Shown here one piece after another: positions 33,239 through 44,640 of a stretch of 64,000 bases of DNA. Position 1 is the first letter of the stretch. Each line of letters starts with the position of its first letter. Source of the stretch: Quercus robur (lineage: Eukaryota; Streptophyta; Magnoliopsida; Fagales; Fagaceae); NCBI RefSeq assembly GCF_932294415.1, contig NC_065545.1, positions 43,438,327 through 43,502,326 on the forward strand. The letters run 5' to 3'. The translations under genes and the position numbers were made by a program. The notes below the pieces were generated by a model. It did no database searches and was not told the origin of the DNA. It was given only the letters and a program-made list of their open reading frames with translations.

Positions 33239-33825
33239 TCTAAGTGCTAGACAGAACCAAGGCCTTGCAAGGTCCTCAGACTCAAGCCTATGGGGAAACT
33301 AGGCACATTGAACACAAAGCCTAAGTGCTAGACAGAACTAAGGCCTTGCATGGTCCTCAGACTCAAGCCTATAGGGAAACTAGGCACATTGAACATAAAC
33401 CCTAAGTGCTAGACAGAATCATGGCCTTTCATGGTCCTCGGACTTAAGCCTGTGGGGAAACTAGGCACATTGAACACAAAGTCGAAGTTTTAGACAGAAT
33501 CAAGGCCTTGCATGGTCCTCGGACTCAAGCCTATGGGGAAACTAGGCACATTGAACACAAAGTTGAAGTGCTAGACAGAACCAAGGTCTTGCATGGTCCT
33601 TGGACTCAAGCCTATGGGGAAACTAGGCACATTGAACACAAAGTCTAAGTGCTAGACAGAATCAAGGCCTTGCATGGTCCTCAGACTCAAGCATATGGGG
33701 AAACTAGGCACATTGAACACAAAGGTTAAGTGCTAGACAGATCCAAGGTCTTGCATGGTCCTCGGACTTAAGCTTATGGGGGAAACTAGGCACATTGAAC
33801 ACAAAGACTAAGTGCTAGACAGACA
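33239..33825 (+). repeat. 81-bp minisatellite, about 7.2 copies
   Basis: CTAAGTGCTAGACAGA-type starts recur at 33240, 33321, 33402, 33483, 33564, 33645, 33726 and 33807, a constant 81-bp period. Every unit contains AAACTAGGCACATTGAAC. Units differ by a few bases each. No frame stays open through the array. It lies inside the young LTR element. Confidence 0.88.
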
Positions 33826-34297
33826 GTTAAAGCTACGAATATCATCGGAAACTAGGGAAAGGACCCTAATGCCCGGCGACCCCTTCGGACAGTTAATTTA
33901 AGATTGCACATCCTTAGGCGGTTACTCCGTTTGCAATACGAAGCGTGCGGCTGTTATCCCGGTTAGTCCTGTATGGTTAACTTATTTAATATCGGAACTG
34001 TTGTGCTCGTAGATTTCGATAAATAACTCTACTGACGAGGTCATCGGTTCTAAATACGGTTCAAAAGAAAAAACACCAGTACATCCATTCACACGATAAT
34101 CATTGCAAAAGAGAAAGGATACGTAAAATGCGATAAAATCATCTTTTATTAGATAAAGAGATGGTACAATATACATAAAGGGGCTTAGACAAGCCTGAAA
34201 TCATAAGCTAACTGAAAATAAAAAATTATAACATAAAAAAAATACACGGGGATGATAGACCCTTCAATTTTGCTCTAACGACGACTAGACAAGTCTG

Positions 34298-34420
34298 GGT
34301 GGCACCAGCGATGGAAGAGAAGAAGAAGCAGAGGCACCCGGGTGGCGCCAGTGATGGAAGAGAAGAAGAAGAGGAGGCACCCGGGTGGCGCCAGTGATGG
34401 AAGAGAGGAAGAAGCAGGAA
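34298..34420 (+). repeat. 43-bp tandem repeat, three copies
   Basis: GGTGGCGCCAGTGATGGAAG or a close variant starts at 34298, 34341 and 34384. Each unit continues with AGAAGAAGAAG and GGCACCCG. It lies in the internal region of the 32272-35809 element. Confidence 0.8.
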
Positions 34421-35185
34421 TGCCAAATCCCCGTACCAGCTCTGACAGCAATCGAGCAAGAATCATATTAGCAATAATCGAGCATGAGCGGATGGTACCG
34501 GCGATGGGAAATTTCAGTGCTGTCGCACCAAAAATCTGATGCGACATCCACCTGCTTCGGATTTTGGCTGAAGGAAAAATAGGTTCCTTTCTTGCCCTAT
34601 CGATGAGAAGGAAGGACTTGAGCTTTTGTCTCCCTTGTCCTAACTGGGCCATTCTGAATCTTGGAGATACCTAAAGCTTCTGAAGGGGATTTTTTTCCTT
34701 CACCCTTATCCCAACCGTGATTATTTCGCTCCCAAAATCTCAATCACTCTTGTAGTAGGGACTTTGGGAACTTTTGAGGAGATAGAAATCTGAAAATTCA
34801 AGACTCTGCAAATAAGGAGGGACTATCTCTCACTGCACATCTTATATAGAGGACGAATCTGGAGGTAATCAATTCGCTCCGAAACCCCAGGAAGGAATTA
34901 CAAACGAGATTAATCTCATTCGAATTCCAAAGTAGCCTTCAACCGTTGGATTTATGTCACCTCGTGAAAGAGCTCTAATTGAAGCGCACCTCCTGTATCG
35001 AAACGACAGAGATGTAGCTGGGATAGATTAAAAGAATATCCCATAGCTAAGAACGCGCCTCGAGCAAACGAAGAGACTCTGGCATTAATGGAAGGCAAGG
35101 CTTGAGAAACCGTGACAGAGGCTCGATGTCACCAAAACCCTCCTGTCCGTCCGAGGAGCCGAACAACAGGATTTTGAGGGGCTAT

Positions 35186-35809
35186 TGTGGGGGGGAAAAA
35201 GACTAATAGGCCCGTTTGAATATCTATATTGGGCCAGGGGCCCAGTCCATGGAAAAACCCCTCCTCGGCCATGGAAAATCCTCCTCGGATGGATATAGCC
35301 GAGGGTAAAAAAGGTAACAGACCATCAATGGCGAAACTCCAGACCTTTCCACAGGGCAGGGAAAGCACGAAAGTGGAGAAAGACGACAGATAGAACGAAA
35401 GCGTACAAGGGAAGGCAGCCTTTATTGTATTCAGTGCCTTGTGCCTGACACAACCATACTTCTCTGTCCTTACAACCGCTCCCAACAATTGGAGGTAGGG
35501 GCGGATGGGACAAGTACCTACCCTGGAGACCTCAGTCAGGAGGAGGAAAATGACTATAAAAGGAGAGTAAAGAGAAACAAATGGGGGGATGGATCCCCAA
35601 CACACCGGAAGCACCAAGGAAAGCTCCTTGGATTCTGCCGAGGACTAGTTCTCTCTGTTAAATTTAGCCCATGGGAAATACCTTGATGGTCATCATTCAC
35701 ACACCAAAGCCCAGTTCTAGTAACCCACTCTCTACAAATTCATTGTTCAAGGCTCCTTGGGCCGGAACCACATAATTGTTGGGCCCGGACCTCGAAACGT
35801 GACCCTACA
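35186..35809 (+). repeat. 3' LTR (624 bp)
   Basis: Same sequence as the 5' LTR with scattered substitutions and one extra G in the opening G-run. It ends ACCCTACA, followed by the target duplication CTACT. Confidence 0.88.
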
Positions 35810-35935
35810 CTACTGATCCAAAGCTTCCATTAAATTTTAGGTTTAATTAAAGACGAAAAAAAATTATCTAGGATTTATTAGGTAAATGTTGGAGGTTTTG
35901 AGCGAAATAACCTCCTTCAGCCTTTCTATTTTGTA

Positions 35936-36405
35936 AGTTAGACAACGTTTGAAACAATTTTGGAAAATAGCATCTCGAGTTTCAAAAAATCGAGATCCAC
36001 TTACAAAACTCGACCTTCAAAGACTCGCGTTCTGAGTGGGAAAATGCCACATAGATCTCGAGTCTTTAAGACTCGAGTTTTATGCAAAAAATTTCACCTA
36101 TAATGGCGTTTTTAAGCCTTACAGTGACGTTTTAAATCCCTATAGCGGCGTTTTCCTGCAAAAAAATTTGTAAGTACCAGGTTTAGGGTGCCCTATAGTG
36201 GCGTTTTTAATCCCTATAGTGACGTTTTAAAGCCATATAGCGGCGTTTTTTGCAATTTATGGAAATCGAGTCTCTAAAACTCGATTTTCAGCGCAATTTT
36301 TTTTCCCCAAATCGAGACTTAAAAACTCGAGTTCCATCTGGAACTCGAGTTTTAGATACTCGAGATGTTATTTTTCAAAATTGTTTTGAAATATGACAAT
36401 TAACT
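35936..36405. mobile_element. Foldback element rich in CTCGAG, with internal GGCGTTTT repeats
   Basis: The left AGTTAGACAACGTTTGAAAC..ATCTCGAG arm is inverted at the right end (CTCGAGATGTTATTTTTC..TAACT). The interior holds many ACTCGAG/CTCGAGT motifs in both directions. It also has two blocks of three CTATAGYGRCGTTTT-like units (36100-36158 and 36190-36252). No frame is present. AATTTTGGAAAATAGC near its left edge is identical to the outer part of the 3857-4228 element. It ends about 350 bp upstream of RPN9. Confidence 0.65.
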
Positions 36406-36641
36406 AAATTGTTTAATATTTATTGTTATTTTAAAAAAAAAATCGTAAATGTTGTATTATTAACATTATTATTTTAATTTTTACTAATAAAATTATAAAT
36501 TTTAAAGTAAAATATTAGTAGTAGTAAAAAAAAAAAAATGATAAAAAACTGTTCCTTTTAAAAAATTGTTAAAGTATTTTTCGTTTCCTAGTAGTATTAC
36601 ACTATTCTTTTCTTTACGCCAAAGAAATCTTTTATTCTTTT

Positions 36642-36654
36642 TATATATATAAAA
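36642..36654 (+). promoter_or_regulatory. Candidate TATA box of RPN9
   Basis: TATATATATAAAA lies 104-116 bp before the ATG at 36758. A (CT)n tract (36720-36741) lies in the presumed leader. Pattern match only. Confidence 0.5.
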
Positions 36655-36757
36655 ATAAATATATAACAAAAACCAACACACACAGACCGAGCTTCTCCGA
36701 TTGCTTTTTAATATTTTCACTCTCTCTCTCTCTCTCTCTCAGTTCAGAGTTCCAGAC

Positions 36758-39700
36758 ATGGCTGCGCCGCTGCAATACCTGGAGACACTGCGCAGCGCTC
36801 ACCCAGAGCTAGGCGAGTGGTACGCTTCTCTTGCAGATCTGTACCAGAGGAAGCTCTGGCACCAGCTCACTGCCAAGCTCGAGCAGTTTGTCGCTCTCAC
36901 CGTCTTCCAGGTCTCTGCCTTTTCTTCCTCTTTCAATTTCTTAGGCTTTCTGAATCTCAACAACTTTTTGATTTCTTGCGCCGGAATTTGCTTATTTTTT
37001 ACAATTAGGGTTTTTATGAACAAGAATATTGGGGAATTGGGTTTTTATTTTTTTAGTTAGCTTGATTATTGGCATTGAAGAAAGTTTTTTTTTTTTTTTT
37101 TTGGGTTATTTTTATAATTTCTGATTGGTTACTGAGAATTTGAGGGAAGGAAATAGTTTTAGCTCAAGGTTAAAGTTAGTAGATCTTATAAAGGATGGAA
37201 CTTGATTTGTTTTGGAAAAAAACCTTTATTTCTTTTGATTTCTTTCAGTCTTGTGTTATATTGAAATTTGACTGCAATGGAGATTATAAGGACATTTAGA
37301 CTTTTTTAATTATGAAGAAGAATATTGGGGAATTAGGGTTTTGTGTTGGAATCAGGGTTTTTTATTTTTTATTTTATGATTACTGAGAATTTGGGAGAAG
37401 ATGCGAGTGGGTATTGTAAATTTCAACTAAGGAAATAGTTTTTTTTTTTTGATAAGTAACTAAGGAAATAGTTTTAGCTCAACGTAGATCTCATAAAGGA
37501 TGGAACTTGATTTGTTTGCAACTTTGTTTTGGAAAAAATATTTGTTTCTTTTGATTTCTTAGTGGCAATTTCAGTCGTGTTTTACTGAGACTTTAGTGTA
37601 ATGGATATTATAAGGAGACATTTAGACTTGTTTTTTATTATTATTGGTAAGTTACATCTACACATGGCAGCGCTCTGATCCACAACCTCACATTCGACCT
37701 TGATCTTACATGGGATGGAAGGTGTTATTTGAGCTAGAGCTCATTGGCTCTATAAGAATATTTAGGCTGTTGAAAGGTTTGGTAATGTCTTAGGAAGAGT
37801 GGAAGCTAGAAATAATGAAAGTTTAGGTTTCCAAAGTTTGGGAATTTAATTGGGGTTATATTGGAGGTCATGTACCAAAGTTGCTGGGAGTTTAAAAAAT
37901 GGGATAAATCTTTCTACAGCACTTTGGAGAGCCATGGGCCAAAACTGACATCTTTGACTAGAATTAGACCTGAAACTTCAATTAGACCATAAGCATTTCA
38001 ATTTGGTGGGTCTTCTTATTGGAAGTACTTTGCTCAAATGTCTATTTGTAGAACTTATTATGCTCATACTCCTACCATGTGCCATTGGTTAGGATTTTAG
38101 GGTATGTGTTCTTGATATTTTTGTATCATTTTCTTTCTCCCTCCCATCACAGTGAAACCCAACCCAACCCAACCCAACCTACTTATCAATTTTTTTTAAA
38201 AAAAGAATAAAATAAACCGAACCCAATCTGTTTAGGTTGGTTTAGTCCAATAACTCTTTCAGGTTTGGGTTTAATATCTCAAACCCGACCCTTTTCGTTT
38301 GGATTCTGGGTTGACAAAACTCCTACCCCACTAAAGCCAATTGGATTGTATAACTGAGCAAATTGTTGACTGTCTTTTCCTTACCCTAATTTCACGTGAT
38401 AACCCTGCTTATGCTTCCCCTCGAAAAACCGAGCCAATTCAAAATCACCGAGTTTCATCCGGTTCTAACTAAATCCAACTGCCAACCCTAGTATTTTCTT
38501 CAATTGGTTGCCTGATTCTTTTCAGTGTCAGGTGCTAATTTCTGAACACAACAGTCAAATCAGATGATGGGTTTATCTAGAACTCAACTGTACCTGACCT
38601 GATCAGTTCCATCCCTGTCAAACCCCCACCCAAAATTAATCTGTTTACCATGAATTGTTCATGCCTAATTGAAATATAGGTGCAATTGTCACACACAAAC
38701 AAAAAGTCACTGTTTAGATTAAAATAAAAGATGGGATTCTGGCTTTAAGTAATTAACAAATTGCTTGTTTACCGACCTGACCTACCTTGTGTTCTTGATT
38801 TAGATTGCATGCTATACTTGTTGATGAATAACCCACAGACCTTACTACTACAGGCTGGAACCAGTCATTTTCTACATATCCATTCATATGCAGAATATAA
38901 AAAATTACCCAAGTTCATTGCATTGTCCAAGAGTTCTACAATGATTTAGTGCTACAAAATCTTGTTTTATCATTGGTTATGGTACTCTGTATATTGTTTG
39001 CGATTTTTTTCCCCTTGTCACACTTGTTTTCCTACTTGTAATCTACTGTCTGTTTGTTTTCTTTATAATTGCATCTGACACTTCTGTTTGTTGGTTAAAT
39101 TGATTTCAGGCTGGTGATGCTCTGATTCAGTTGTATCACAATTTCATCACTGACTTTGAGACCAAAATCAATCTTCTCAAGCTTGCACATTTTGCTGTCA
39201 TAGTTTCTAGGCAATATTCAGAGAAAGAAGCTGCTATTAAATATCTAGAAGGAGTGATTGAGAAACTTCATGCAACTAGAGAGCAGCGAATTGAAGAACC
39301 AATCCTTTACATTAAGATGCAAATAGCCATATTTAAACTTGAGCAAGGTGACCAAAAAGAGTGCAAGAAGCTTCTAGAAGATGGGAAGAGTACCCTTGAC
39401 AGCATGACGGATATTGATCCATCTGTCTATGCTAGCTATTACTGGGTTTCATCTCAGTACTACAAATTTCGTCAGGAATTTGCTGAGTTCTATAAAAGTG
39501 CTCTTCTTTATCTGGCATACACATCAGTGGAGTCTCTCTCAGATTCATTTAAGCTGGTACGTGATTATATTTATGTTCTTTATCTGGTTTACATGTAAGT
39601 GGTTGTCTGGAATTATTCATGGCTTGTTCTCTCATTAAGGCAATTTTGGCATTTCATCTTGATGGAAGGCTTGAAATGTGTGCTTTTGACGCTATATATA

Positions 39701-42654
39701 TAATTTTTCTTATTTGTTGTGATTCAGGGGATTTATTTGTAGAATTTGTTTTGTCTCTGAGTGGTACCAGTTTGAGAATAAAATGCGTTATGCTCTCTGA
39801 CCAAATCTGTGGCTTCAAATTCTCCAAGTAGGCTAATAGAGATTTTTAGGATGTTGCCAGGTTGAATTGGGTATAGTTTGATGGTGATTGCATCCTAGGA
39901 TTGCAATCAAGTTTTCAAAGGAGTCCAAAAACCATCTTCACCTTGTAACCATAAATAGAATGGAGTCAGACAGCTCAGGAAACGTGGGGACAGTACTGGG
40001 TGGTATATGATATAAGTAAAGTTTAACTCTGGCATAAAATTTATTTGTTTTAATTAGCTATGGATCAGGATGTTGTGAGGCTTATTGACTATTTGAAGTC
40101 GTTGCTAATCTAGACTTCGTTTGATTGGTCTGGGGCTTGGGGTTTTACACATTGTACTTCCATTTTTGAATTCCAGCACTTTGTTAAATTTTCTATTTGA
40201 TTTGCTTGTAATTGTTTTAGGTACTTTGTGTTCGTCATCGTGAACATATAGTACATTTTCACCTGAATAAAATATTTATTACTTATAAAATAATTCTTAA
40301 AATTCTGTATCGTACTAGTTTGGCATTGTTTTGAAACTTGTATGCTTAGGCTAGTAGCTTACTTGGTCCATAATTGTCAATTTGAGGTAATTTTTGGAAA
40401 GAAATTATGAGGATGATTTAACTAGATATAACTCAAATGTTCATAGTGTATTTGCTCTGCAATCATTTTGAATGCTGGTAGTCCCTTGTTGGACTAATGG
40501 CAATTAGGGCACAAACAATAGTCATCAATTGACTGTGCAGTTTTGATCAAGGATTGCCATAAAATTCATTTGATTATATGGTCCACTTATTTTGACTGCT
40601 AATTGACCATATGGACCTTCTGTTTTCTGCTACTTTATCATGTGATTGTAACCTATGGATATTTAATTTATGTTTTAGGATTTGGCATTTGATTTGTCCC
40701 TTTCTGCATTACTGGGAGATAACATCTACAACTTTGGAGAGCTGCTTGCCCATCCCATTGTAAGTGCACTGTCACCAAGGTTCTTATATTTCTATTTTTG
40801 TGTTAGTTTTATTTCTATACATTTGTACTTCATTTGTTAGAGTGTCATCTTGCGAACAATAGGCTTTGAATGCATAACCTCACCCACCACCTAGAACTTG
40901 AATGGAGAGGATGTGCCAGTTCAGCTTTTTATCCTTAAAATATGGTGTGTGTGTGTGTATATTCTATTTTTCATCCCTAAAATTTAAAATGTCACCCATT
41001 TTGTCCTTTTGTTTGCTTTCGTTAACTTTTTTTATTAGCATGTGTAGCAGAATACAAATTTGAGGAACAAAAATAGAACCTAAACTATATTTTAGGGAAA
41101 AAAAGGATATAGTTCAAGTTCTATTTTTTTTTTCATTCTTTTTCTCCAGTCCATGGTTTCATGGACTTTTTGTACTTTATGCACTTGATTTGTTTTTGTC
41201 CTTGATGTATACTTCCTGTATACTCAGGTGACTCCCCTCTTCTTTTTAATATATCTTTATTACTTACAAAAAAAAAGTTTAAGTTCTGTCTTTATACATG
41301 AAATATCAATCAGGTTTTATTTTTCCCCTGAACTTAACAAGAGTGGATGGAAGGACAAAATGTTGAACATTTTAAATTATCAAGGACGGAGATAATACTC
41401 CTTAAAATTATAAGGATGAAAATACAACTTGTGCTATATTTTAAGGATGAAAAAATATTTTAACCTATTTCTTCATTGATTGTTATTGCTCAAAATGTGT
41501 AGGCTCTTTAATTTACTGGCAAACCAAACCATATTAGTCCAGATCATAGCATTATCAAGAAAATTGTTCGGTAAGTAATATCATTTAAGTATTGATATTG
41601 CAGATTTTAGCATTATCAATACTTAAATGACATTACTTACCGAAAAATTTTCTTAGAAATAAGAGTACATTTTGACAAAATTTATTACATGTGAAGCTTG
41701 AATTAATGTTTGGAGCAGTATGTATTTCATCTTTAAAATGTATAGGATTTTTTAGTACTAAATTCGTATATATATGTGTGTGTGTATGTATGTATGTATA
41801 TGCTTCAGTTTAGCTGCCTGCTACGTTGGATAATGACATCTTTGAACAACTTCTGCAGATTAAGAGTCTTCTAGGGACAAAGGTTGAGTGGCTCTACTAT
41901 ATACTTCAGGCATTCAACTCTGGTGATTTGGTTCGTTATCAGGAACTATGCCATGTGCACAATGCTGCTCTAAGGGCTCAACCAGCATTAGTAGAGAATG
42001 AGAAGAAGCTTTTGGAAAAGATAAACATTCTCTGCTTGATGGAAATTATATTCAGGTTTAGCATTTATTTTTTCTACTTTTGATTTGTGCCAGGGCCCAG
42101 GGGAGATGACTTTTTCTTCTAATACAATATGTAATAATTATTATTGTACTGTACTTAACTGATGTATGCTGCCTTGCAGCCGGCCATCTGAAGATCGAAC
42201 CATACCTTTGAGTATCATTGCGGAGCGCACAAAACTTTCTATAGAGGATGTGGAGCATCTTCTTATGAAGAGCCTTTCTGTAAGTCCCTTGTGTCCTGGA
42301 AATAGTAATGAAGAGTACTAATGTCCACCATTAAGATTGGTCAATTTGCACCTTCAAAGAATGAACCATGGTTGATCGCATTCATTTATGGTTGATTATT
42401 ATTATTATTATTTTTGTTCCCATGGACACGCTTTCAATGCTTAATATACTGTGAGATTTTTATTGCAGGTTCATCTGATTGAGGGTATAATTGATCAAGT
42501 TGAGGGCACAGTGCATGTATCCTGGGTGCAGCCAAGAGTATTGGGTGTTCCACAGATCAAATCCTTGCGTGACCGTCTGGACAACTGGTTGGATAAAGTG
42601 CACACGGCCTTGTTATCCGTTGAGGCTGAAACACCTGATCTTGTTGCATCATGA
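36758..42654 (+). CDS. RPN9: 26S proteasome non-ATPase regulatory subunit 13 (RPN9), 387 aa
   Basis: Six exons join in frame: 36758-36910, 39110-39556, 40679-40759, 41859-42055, 42180-42279 and 42469-42654. All introns are GT..AG, and the total is 1,164 bp including TGA. The product matches plant RPN9 from end to end (MAAPLQYLETLRSAHPEL.., YSEKEAAIKYLEGVIEKL, SALLGDNIYNFGELLAHPI, SRPSEDRTIPLS, final VEAETPDLVAS). The expected plant length is close to 386 aa. RPN9 is a lid subunit of the 19S regulatory particle. The N-terminal half is a helical repeat, and the C-terminal PCI domain (about residues 190-340) packs against other lid subunits. Intron 1 (2.2 kb) and intron 2 (1.1 kb) hold SINE and hAT-like relics. 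Intron 3 ends with a near-perfect 41-bp hairpin about 200 bp before exon 4. The start is the first ATG after the CT-rich leader. No defect is seen. Confidence 0.96.
37645..37752 (-). mobile_element. SINE remnant in RPN9 intron 1
   Basis: The reverse strand reads AGCTCTAGCTCAAATAACACC, a box-A-like start. It ends GATGTAACTTACC followed by an A-rich tail (37631-37644). The same body is seen at 49171-49274. CATTTAGACTTGTT and TATTTAGGCTGTT nearby may be its worn target duplication. Confidence 0.55.
38155..38470. repeat. hAT-type CCCAACCC-rich relic in RPN9 intron 1
   Basis: Tandem ACCCAACCCAACCC (38157-38179) and later GAACCCAATCTG, AAACCCGACCC resemble the subterminal tracts of the hAT element at 18850-19596. 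No terminal repeats were found, so this is a fragment. Confidence 0.35.
40858..40925 (-). mobile_element. SINE fragment in RPN9 intron 3
   Basis: The reverse strand reads GCTGAACTGGCACATCCTCT, then CAAGTTCTAGGTGGTGGGTGAGG, the same order as the SINE at 49171-49274. Both ends are worn. Confidence 0.4.
41557..41654. repeat. Near-perfect 41-bp inverted repeat in RPN9 intron 3
   Basis: The left arm (41557-41597) and right arm (41614-41654) are complementary at 39 of 41 positions and separated by a 16-base loop. The arms contain GGTAAGTAATATC and its inverse. It ends 204 bp before exon 4. It may be a tiny MITE or an old inverted duplication. In RNA it would form a stable hairpin. Confidence 0.8.
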
Positions 42655-44640
42655 TTCGTGTTTATTGATTTGCTTTCTGCCCATTGTAATGATTCCTTAA
42701 CAAAAAAAAAAAAGGGATAAAATTGCAGAGGCAACAAAAAGAGATACTCAGACTAAGTGTAAGTTGCTTGGGCAGTAGGGCCAGCTTTGTATGCTTCCTT
42801 TCTTATTGCCTGTTTCATCATTTTCCTGGAAGGAGCATCCTCTTGTACTTCGCTTCAGAGTCATTGGTACTATAGTGGCATGCCTAGAGACATGGTGCAT
42901 CAAAATGAAAAACGGCTGTTTTAGACTTTAGAGTGATTATTAAACTATTTATTTTGAAATTTTCTTGGATACAATTACAAGTGATCTCTTTCTGCTTATT
43001 AAGTGCATTTCCTTTAATGGTTATCATTTAATTTGTTTCACACGTATTGCAATATCTGAATAAGCTTACTTTTGTAGTTTCACCTATATTTCAGAAACAG
43101 TATCTTCTCCCTCTTGCCTCATCCTTTATGTGCTTCGATCATGTGTGCATATTTTCATACTAATGTTCAGCTGAAAATATTTTCTAAGAAGTATTTTATA
43201 TTTTAGGGTTTAGTTGTGTTCGTGGTGTTTATGTGACTTGGAATGAATAAAAAAAACTATGTAAAGAAAAAACAAATAAAACACAGTTGGCGATGTAAAT
43301 AACGATCAAATCAGCTAGTATATACTTGATGTAGGACTTGGAAGAACACATCCAGACAACACACTCGAAATGCTTAAATCCTTAATGTCTTTGTCATCTC
43401 ACGTGAGGTAATTGGGCACCATATGGTTCTCGGCATGAGGTTACAGGACCCCCCATTTTTTAGAGAGTTACTAGACCATGTGATTCTTGGCAATTTTAGT
43501 CTGGACAAAATTTAAATATAGTACCCTAGGTGCCATTCACTAAATTCCCATTTTAATTACTGTCAAATGTTTAAAATAAACATCTCAGCAAATGAATGAT
43601 AAAATTATTGACAGTCTTTTTTTTTTCTTTTTCTATCTTATCTTTTCCCTCAATGGTGAAAGCCATGCCTTATTTCTCCAACTGGCTTCAATTTTCCTTG
43701 TTTTCCTTCATTTTCTTGAGAACCAAAAAAAATTTCAAACCCCATAAATTGAAAGTCTCTATCATGCTCATTCACCAACTGCTCCTTCAAACACTTGAAA
43801 AGGGAAGGGAACAGAGTAGCACATGCTTTTAGCAAGAGAAGCCAAGCTCTCGGGACAGACTCAGATTTGGAAGGGTGTCACTCCCCCTCCACTCCAGCAG
43901 ATTCTAAGGGATGATTTGTTATATTTTTTTATGTTGCTGTTCTTTAGTTTGTCCCAGCACTGTTGTATTTCAACTTCATGTTGGAATGTCAGTTATTCCA
44001 AGTTTCTATAAAAGATGTTGCTGGTTTAGTTGTAAAGTGAAGAGAGGAGAGTATTTGAAGAAGCCAAGGAAATATTATAAAAGAAACTTGAATAGTAGTT
44101 TTTAGTGGTAGAAGAGGAGACCCCAACGCTAGAGAGAGGAAAAGCTACAACAATCGTCACGAAAACTCCTTCTAAGTCCTCCCTCTCTCTGTTTATTTCG
44201 TTTCTATTTTTAGGTCTCTCCCACCGTTATTCAACCAATTTAGTCGGAACTGGGGCATATCTGAACTCTAAAATTGAAATAATCTGGTTCTCTCTTGCAA
44301 ACCAATGAAGAAAAAGAAAAAGAAAAAAAGAAAAAAAGAAAAAAAAGAGAGCAAAGAATCAAGCGCTTTAATGCCGTTTATTAAGTTGTTTCTTTTATAC
44401 ACATGACTGAATTTTTTTTTTTGGTGTTATTTGCTCTTGATTTGATTTGCTAAATAATTGTATTTTCATCATGTGTTCTTTGCTTCTTTTTAAGAGCTGA
44501 GTTGATAGTCATTAGGATTATCTTTGTTGCATTATGGGTGGTGTTCGTAGTTTTTTTATTGAATCCAAACTTTTTCAACTGGTGGTAGAGGAAGGGGGAT
44601 GGTATTTTTCTTTTAAGGAATTTTGAGCGGACTAGGTACT
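42655..44640. other. RPN9 3' flank and region before the second LINE
   Basis: RPN9 3'UTR sequence is expected just after 42654; no certain polyadenylation signal was picked. TCATACTAATGTTCAGCTGA (43155-43174) recurs at 47451. From about 43800 there are purine-rich and CT-rich stretches that could be the untranslated 5' part of the LINE. No gene was seen. Confidence 0.4.

Larger units (their letters stand above)
32272..35809 (+). mobile_element. Non-autonomous LTR retrotransposon, young, TSD CTACT
   Basis: LTRs at 32272-32894 and 35186-35809 both run TGTGGGGGG..GTGACCCTACA and look about 95 percent identical, which indicates a fairly recent insertion. CTACT flanks both ends (32267-32271 and 35810-35814). 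The 5' LTR is followed by ATTGTCGCCGTCTATGGG, probably the primer-binding region. GAGGGGCTAT precedes the 3' LTR. The 2.3-kb interior has no gag, protease, integrase or RT. Instead it contains an 81-bp minisatellite (33239-33825) and a 43-bp repeat (34298-34420). This fits a LARD/TRIM-like element mobilised by a relative. Confidence 0.88.

Noticed and set aside
33239..33825. CRISPR-like array because of regular spacing
   Set aside because: The whole 81-bp unit repeats with no unique spacers, and the host is a plant. It is a minisatellite.
44105..44308. Small gene between RPN9 and the LINE
   Set aside because: Serine/phenylalanine-rich frame from CT-rich sequence, no conserved feature; probably LINE leader or chance.
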